Assembly (NCBI GenBank): GCA_964342805.1
Contig: CAYFHQ010000130.1
Location: 1 to 8,740 of the forward strand
Reading direction: 5' to 3'
Source: CAYFHQ01 sp964342805
GTDB taxonomy: Bacteria > Bacillota > Clostridia > Peptostreptococcales > Acidaminobacteraceae
Length of the DNA stretch: 8,740 nucleotides
The notes under the pieces are model-generated. The model was not told the DNA's origin, did not search any database, and saw only the letters and a list, made by a program, of their open reading frames with translations. Positions 6,801 to 8,740 of the stretch are shown here, in pieces (positions within the stretch are counted from its first letter, which is position 1; every line of letters starts with the position of its first letter). The translations under genes were made by a program, and so were the position numbers.

Positions 6801-8115
6801 CTTGTTGGCCGTCATGAATGGGGAGACCACACGACCTGTTGAAGCGGCCTATCAGGGACTGGAAAGACAGGTATTTACCAAGGAAATGAAGAAGACCCAT
6901 ACCATCTTGGCGCCACAAATGTCGCCCATTCACTTTGACCTGCTGGAAGGGGTCTTTCAGAACCAGGGCTACCACTTGACGGTCCTGCCTGAGGTCACGC
7001 CTAAAACCGTGGAAACCGGCCTAAAGGTGGTCCATAACGATGCTTGTTATCCTTCCATTTTGGTTGTTGGCCAGATCATGGAGGCCCTCCAGTCGGGCCA
7101 GTATGATCTGGACCATACTGCAGTCATGATCTCCCAAACGGGAGGGGGGTGTCGGGCAACCAACTATATCGCCTTTATCCGCAAGGCCCTAAAAGACGCT
7201 GGCATGGAACACATACCGGTTGTTTCATTAAATGCGGGTGGCCTGGAGGACAATCCTGGTTTTAGCCTGACCCTACCCTTGCTCCATCGTTTGAGTATGG
7301 CCATGGTCTATGGGGACCTGCTCATGCGGGTCTTGTACAGGGTTCGACCCTATGAAGCTGTAAAGGGTTCTGCCATGAACCTCTATCAAACATGGGCCAA
7401 GCAATGTCGGTCAGATATGGCCAAGGCAGACCGGGCCACCTTCCACAAGAATATCAGGGGAATTGTCCAGGCCTTTGACGCCTTACCCCTGGTAGGCCAG
7501 AGAAAACCACGGGTGGGGATTGTGGGAGAGATCCTAGTCAAGTTCCATCCTGGGGCCAACAATGACTTGGTTGCTTTCCTTGAAAATGAGGGTTTTGAAG
7601 CCGTGGTGCCCGACCTAACAGATTTTATCCTCTACTCGGCCCACAATGCCCGTGTCCGTTTTAAAGAGCTGGCAGGGTCTCTGAAAGGAAAACTGGGAGC
7701 TGACGTGGCCATTGGTTTTATTGAGTCCTACCGGAGTGTCATGAAGCGGGCCCTGAAAAAGAGTGAACGATTCCATGCCCCTGAGTCCATTTCGACCCTG
7801 GCAGAGAAGGCGTCTGAGGTCTTGTCCCTGTGCCACCAGACCGGGGAGGGGTGGTTCCTAACGGCTGAAATGTTGGAACTGCTGGAAAGTGACGTCCATA
7901 CCATCGCTTGTTTACAGCCTTTTGCCTGTCTACCCAACCACATTACGGGTAAGGGGATGATCAAGGCCCTAAAGGAAAAGTTTCCAAGAGCCAATATTGC
8001 GGCCATTGATTATGATCCAGGAGCCAGTGAGGTCAACCAGATCAACCGCCTTAAATTAATGTTAGCTTCAGCTGGTATCGACTCGTATAGGGCAGAAAAT
8101 TCTGTGAAATCCTAG
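3895..8115 (+). CDS. Giant acyl-CoA dehydratase activase-related iron-sulfur protein (two ATPase domains fused to dehydratase-like regions)
   Basis: This 1406-residue protein belongs to the BadF/BadG/BcrA/HgdC-type activase family (COG1924) fused to DUF2229/COG3580- and COG3581-like regions. Activase domain 1 (about 2-285) has the phosphate loop GIDVGSTT (4-11), GGED (100-103), and cysteines C121 (CAGGTGAF) and C160 (RCGVF). Domain 2 (about 315-575) has GIDAGSTTTK (318-327), GGQD (417-420), C440 (CSSGCGSF) and C479 (RCTVF). Next is a cysteine cluster, C601-x2-C604-x3-C608-x18-C627. A DUF2229-like region starts near 667 (GLPRVL, C717 in SVCYP, C759 in NCPIV, GRPYH 853-857, C928 in SFGCG). A COG3581-like region follows (C1051 in NDACYP, C1086 in GGGCRATNY, GEI at 1211-1213, C1339 and C1345 in CLQPFACLPNH). 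Family activases use ATP to push one electron at very low potential into a partner cluster. The start at 3895 is chosen because AAAGGAG (3879-3885) is 9 nt away; ATG 3886 abuts it and ATG 3796 lies in the operator. The exact substrate is unknown. Confidence 0.9.
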   Translation: MIVGIDVGSTTIKAVVLNEQNEMVFQTYKRHHADVRTAVVDLFQELIGQLGDQAFKMTITGSAGLLVAEEFSLPFVQEVVASTKMIHREYPDVDVVIELGGEDAKITYLGQSIEQRMNGVCAGGTGAFIDQMAILLQTDASGLNEMAKKANVTYPIASRCGVFAKSDIQPLLNEGTPKEDIAISVLQAVVNQTISGLACGKPIRGKIAFLGGPLHFLDQLRGRFIETLDIKEGMYVSPKSGQYAVAVGAAYTCEGPTMGIDHLQEGLEKWKGGAKAKTGRLEALFESPGDFEQFQARHKKNKISRKALEDQKGPIFVGIDAGSTTTKVTAINQAGDLVFNWYGSNEGSPLESSGKALQALYRQMPKDAYIARSAVTGYGEHLLLAGYSIDEGEIETVAHSKAANAFLPGVEFILDIGGQDMKCMRIKDGAIESIMLNEACSSGCGSFIETFAKSMNMEVQTFAEASLFAKEPVDLGTRCTVFMNSKVKQAQREGSAVGDISAGIAYSVIRNALYKVIRLRHPEDLGTKIVVQGGTFLNNAVLRSFEKTVHQEVVRPDIAGTMGAYGSALLALEHWDGESVSTIINGQALDTFQWKTAQHRCGLCTNRCLMTINTFPGGGRYLSGNRCERGAGASAIDEGVENLFKWKYDALFERPILPEDQAPRGSVGLPRVLNMFEQYPFWHRFFTDLGYRVVLSDHSSRDLFEKGMESIPSESVCYPGKLVHGHIEDLVDQGVSFVFYPSIMANGKEDKGADNQFNCPIVTSYPETIKANVDRISQVDYLSPFLPLESPKRMRVKLQKLFGQRGIAKAQVDRAVSAAYEALEAWTAAVRAKGEATVETVKERGGKAIVLSGRPYHIDPEINHGIPEMIARYGVAVLTEDAVAHLARAPRPLRVVDQWMFHTRLYNAASFVADTAQFELVQLNSFGCGLDAVTIDQVNDILSPAGKLHTVLKIDEINNLGAARIRIRSLLAVMNGETTRPVEAAYQGLERQVFTKEMKKTHTILAPQMSPIHFDLLEGVFQNQGYHLTVLPEVTPKTVETGLKVVHNDACYPSILVVGQIMEALQSGQYDLDHTAVMISQTGGGCRATNYIAFIRKALKDAGMEHIPVVSLNAGGLEDNPGFSLTLPLLHRLSMAMVYGDLLMRVLYRVRPYEAVKGSAMNLYQTWAKQCRSDMAKADRATFHKNIRGIVQAFDALPLVGQRKPRVGIVGEILVKFHPGANNDLVAFLENEGFEAVVPDLTDFILYSAHNARVRFKELAGSLKGKLGADVAIGFIESYRSVMKRALKKSERFHAPESISTLAEKASEVLSLCHQTGEGWFLTAEMLELLESDVHTIACLQPFACLPNHITGKGMIKALKEKFPRANIAAIDYDPGASEVNQINRLKLMLASAGIDSYRAENSVKS

Positions 8116-8153
8116 GGCCTTTGCAGGGTCTGAAAAAAGATGTAAAAAAACTG

Positions 8154-8168
8154 TGAAAACGTTTTACA
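8154..8168. promoter_or_regulatory. cre-like palindrome over the gdhA -35 region
   Basis: TGAAAACGTTTTACA contains the perfect 10-bp palindrome AAAACGTTTT (8156-8165). It resembles the CcpA catabolite-responsive element, but one extra base on the right arm breaks the consensus spacing. It overlaps the -35 box of the gdhA promoter, a position expected to repress. TGTAAAA (8141-8147) is also inverted relative to TTTTACA (8162-8168), so a different regulator is possible. Confidence 0.3.
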
Positions 8169-8191
8169 AACAGGAGGAATTTCATTAGAAT
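8163..8191 (+). promoter_or_regulatory. gdhA promoter
   Basis: TTTACA (8163-8168) and TAGAAT (8186-8191) are separated by 17 bp, and each matches five of six consensus bases. Transcription would begin near 8198, giving a leader of about 85 nt. An AGGAGG word (8172-8177) lies in the spacer and would not be transcribed from this promoter. Confidence 0.7.
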
Positions 8192-8207
8192 GAATATGTG
8201 TATTGCA

Positions 8208-8254
8208 CACAGTAACGAAGGTGAACAGCACTGTGCGAGTGTTGGCCTCGTTAC
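8208..8254 (+). promoter_or_regulatory. Structured gdhA leader with two mutually exclusive hairpins
   Basis: GTAACGA-A-GG (8212-8221) pairs with CCTCGTTAC (8246-8254), leaving one bulged A. The inner hairpin CACT/AGTG (8229-8232, 8238-8241) closes a GTGCG loop. An alternative helix, CACAGT (8208-8213) with ACTGTG (8230-8235), would break both. No poly-U run follows, so this is not an obvious terminator. It does not match a riboswitch class I recognise. It may affect mRNA stability or translation. Confidence 0.35.
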
Positions 8255-8283
8255 ATCCTACATATTTGAAAGGGAGTTGTAGA

Positions 8284-8740
8284 ATGTCTTACGTAAATGA
8301 AGTATTTGGTCGCGTATCCGCGCGAAATGCAAGCGAACCTGAGTTCCTGCAAGCAGTTGAAGAAGTATTTGAGTCCCTTGGTCCAGTAATGGAGCAGCAC
8401 CCAGAGTATGTTGAAGCGAACATCCTTGATCGCATCACAGAGCCTGAGCGCCAGATCCTTTTCCGTGTACCTTGGGTAGACGACGCAGGTAAGCTTCACG
8501 TTAACCGTGGTTTCCGCGTTCAGTTCAACGGAGCTATTGGTCCTTACAAGGGCGGCCTTCGTTTCCACCCATCTGTATACCTTGGCATCGTAAAGTTCCT
8601 AGGTTTCGAGCAGATCTTCAAGAACTCTCTAACAGGTCTACCAATCGGTGGCGGTAAAGGTGGTTCTGACTTCGATCCTAAGGGCAAGTCTGACGCAGAA
8701 GTAATGCGTTTCTGCCAGTCCTTCATGACTGAGCTACAGC
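8284..8740 (+). CDS. gdhA: Glutamate dehydrogenase, N-terminal 152 residues (continues past window)
   Basis: The enzyme interconverts glutamate with 2-oxoglutarate and ammonium. The visible part is the substrate-binding domain of the hexameric bacterial class. It carries RVPWVDD (61-67), FNGAIGPYKGGLRFHPSV (81-98) and LPIGGGKGGSDFDPKGKSD (119-137). K89, K113 and K125 fall at the same numbers as the substrate-binding and catalytic lysines of the Clostridium symbiosum enzyme, as I recall it. Full members have about 445-450 residues; the nucleotide-binding domain is outside the window, so NAD versus NADP preference cannot be told. AGGGAG (8271-8276) ahead of the ATG supports the start. Codons such as CGT, CTT, GGT and GTA, and rare CGG or CCC, differ from the neighbouring genes and suggest high expression. 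It has its own promoter and leader. Confidence 0.95.
   Translation, partial: MSYVNEVFGRVSARNASEPEFLQAVEEVFESLGPVMEQHPEYVEANILDRITEPERQILFRVPWVDDAGKLHVNRGFRVQFNGAIGPYKGGLRFHPSVYLGIVKFLGFEQIFKNSLTGLPIGGGKGGSDFDPKGKSDAEVMRFCQSFMTELQ

Noticed and set aside
241..8115. A selenoprotein gene in the window, prompted by the tRNA-Sec
   Set aside because: All complete genes end at TAA or TAG and match expected family lengths where known. No in-frame TGA with downstream conserved sequence was seen.
8116..8162. A terminator after the activase-like gene
   Set aside because: GGGCCT and AGGGTC do not pair well and the A-rich stretch has no U-run on the plus strand, so none is called.

Overview
The window looks like a chromosomal segment of an anaerobic Clostridia-type member of the Bacillota, with base composition near balance. 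The reasons are strong AGGAGG-type ribosome binding sites, consensus sigma-A-like promoters, a PlsY acyltransferase, a clostridial-type hexameric glutamate dehydrogenase, a giant 2-hydroxyacyl-CoA dehydratase activase-like iron-sulfur protein, and a selenocysteine tRNA. I cannot name the genus from sequence alone.

Layout. At the left edge the 5' part of a selenocysteine tRNA (anticodon UCA) reads leftward out of the window from a consensus TTGACA/TATAAT promoter. Diverging from it is a two-gene rightward unit: a CPBP-family membrane protease homologue with an unusual C-terminal linker plus extra membrane segment, then an unrecognised lipoprotein. That unit converges on plsY (leftward) across a long bidirectional hairpin terminator. 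plsY diverges from a TetR-family regulator gene, and their promoters overlap at the -35 region.

The centre of interest is the TetR gene and the 1406-residue protein after it. The large protein carries two activase-type ATPase (ASKHA) domains in tandem, each with a cysteine pair of identical spacing, then a four-cysteine motif and two regions resembling the dehydratase/double-cubane side of the same enzyme system. An 18-bp dyad sits over the TetR start point, and a degenerate copy with the same geometry lies ahead of the large gene. This suggests that the regulator controls both itself and the large protein.

At the right edge a glutamate dehydrogenase gene (truncated by the window) has its own strong promoter, a cre-like palindrome over its -35 box, and a structured leader of about 85 nt. 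Its codon choice looks like that of a highly expressed gene and differs from its neighbours. Glutamate dehydrogenase beside a 2-hydroxyacyl-CoA dehydratase activase relative recalls the 2-hydroxyglutarate route of glutamate fermentation, but that connection is inference. No CRISPR array, insertion sequence, phage gene or rRNA was seen.
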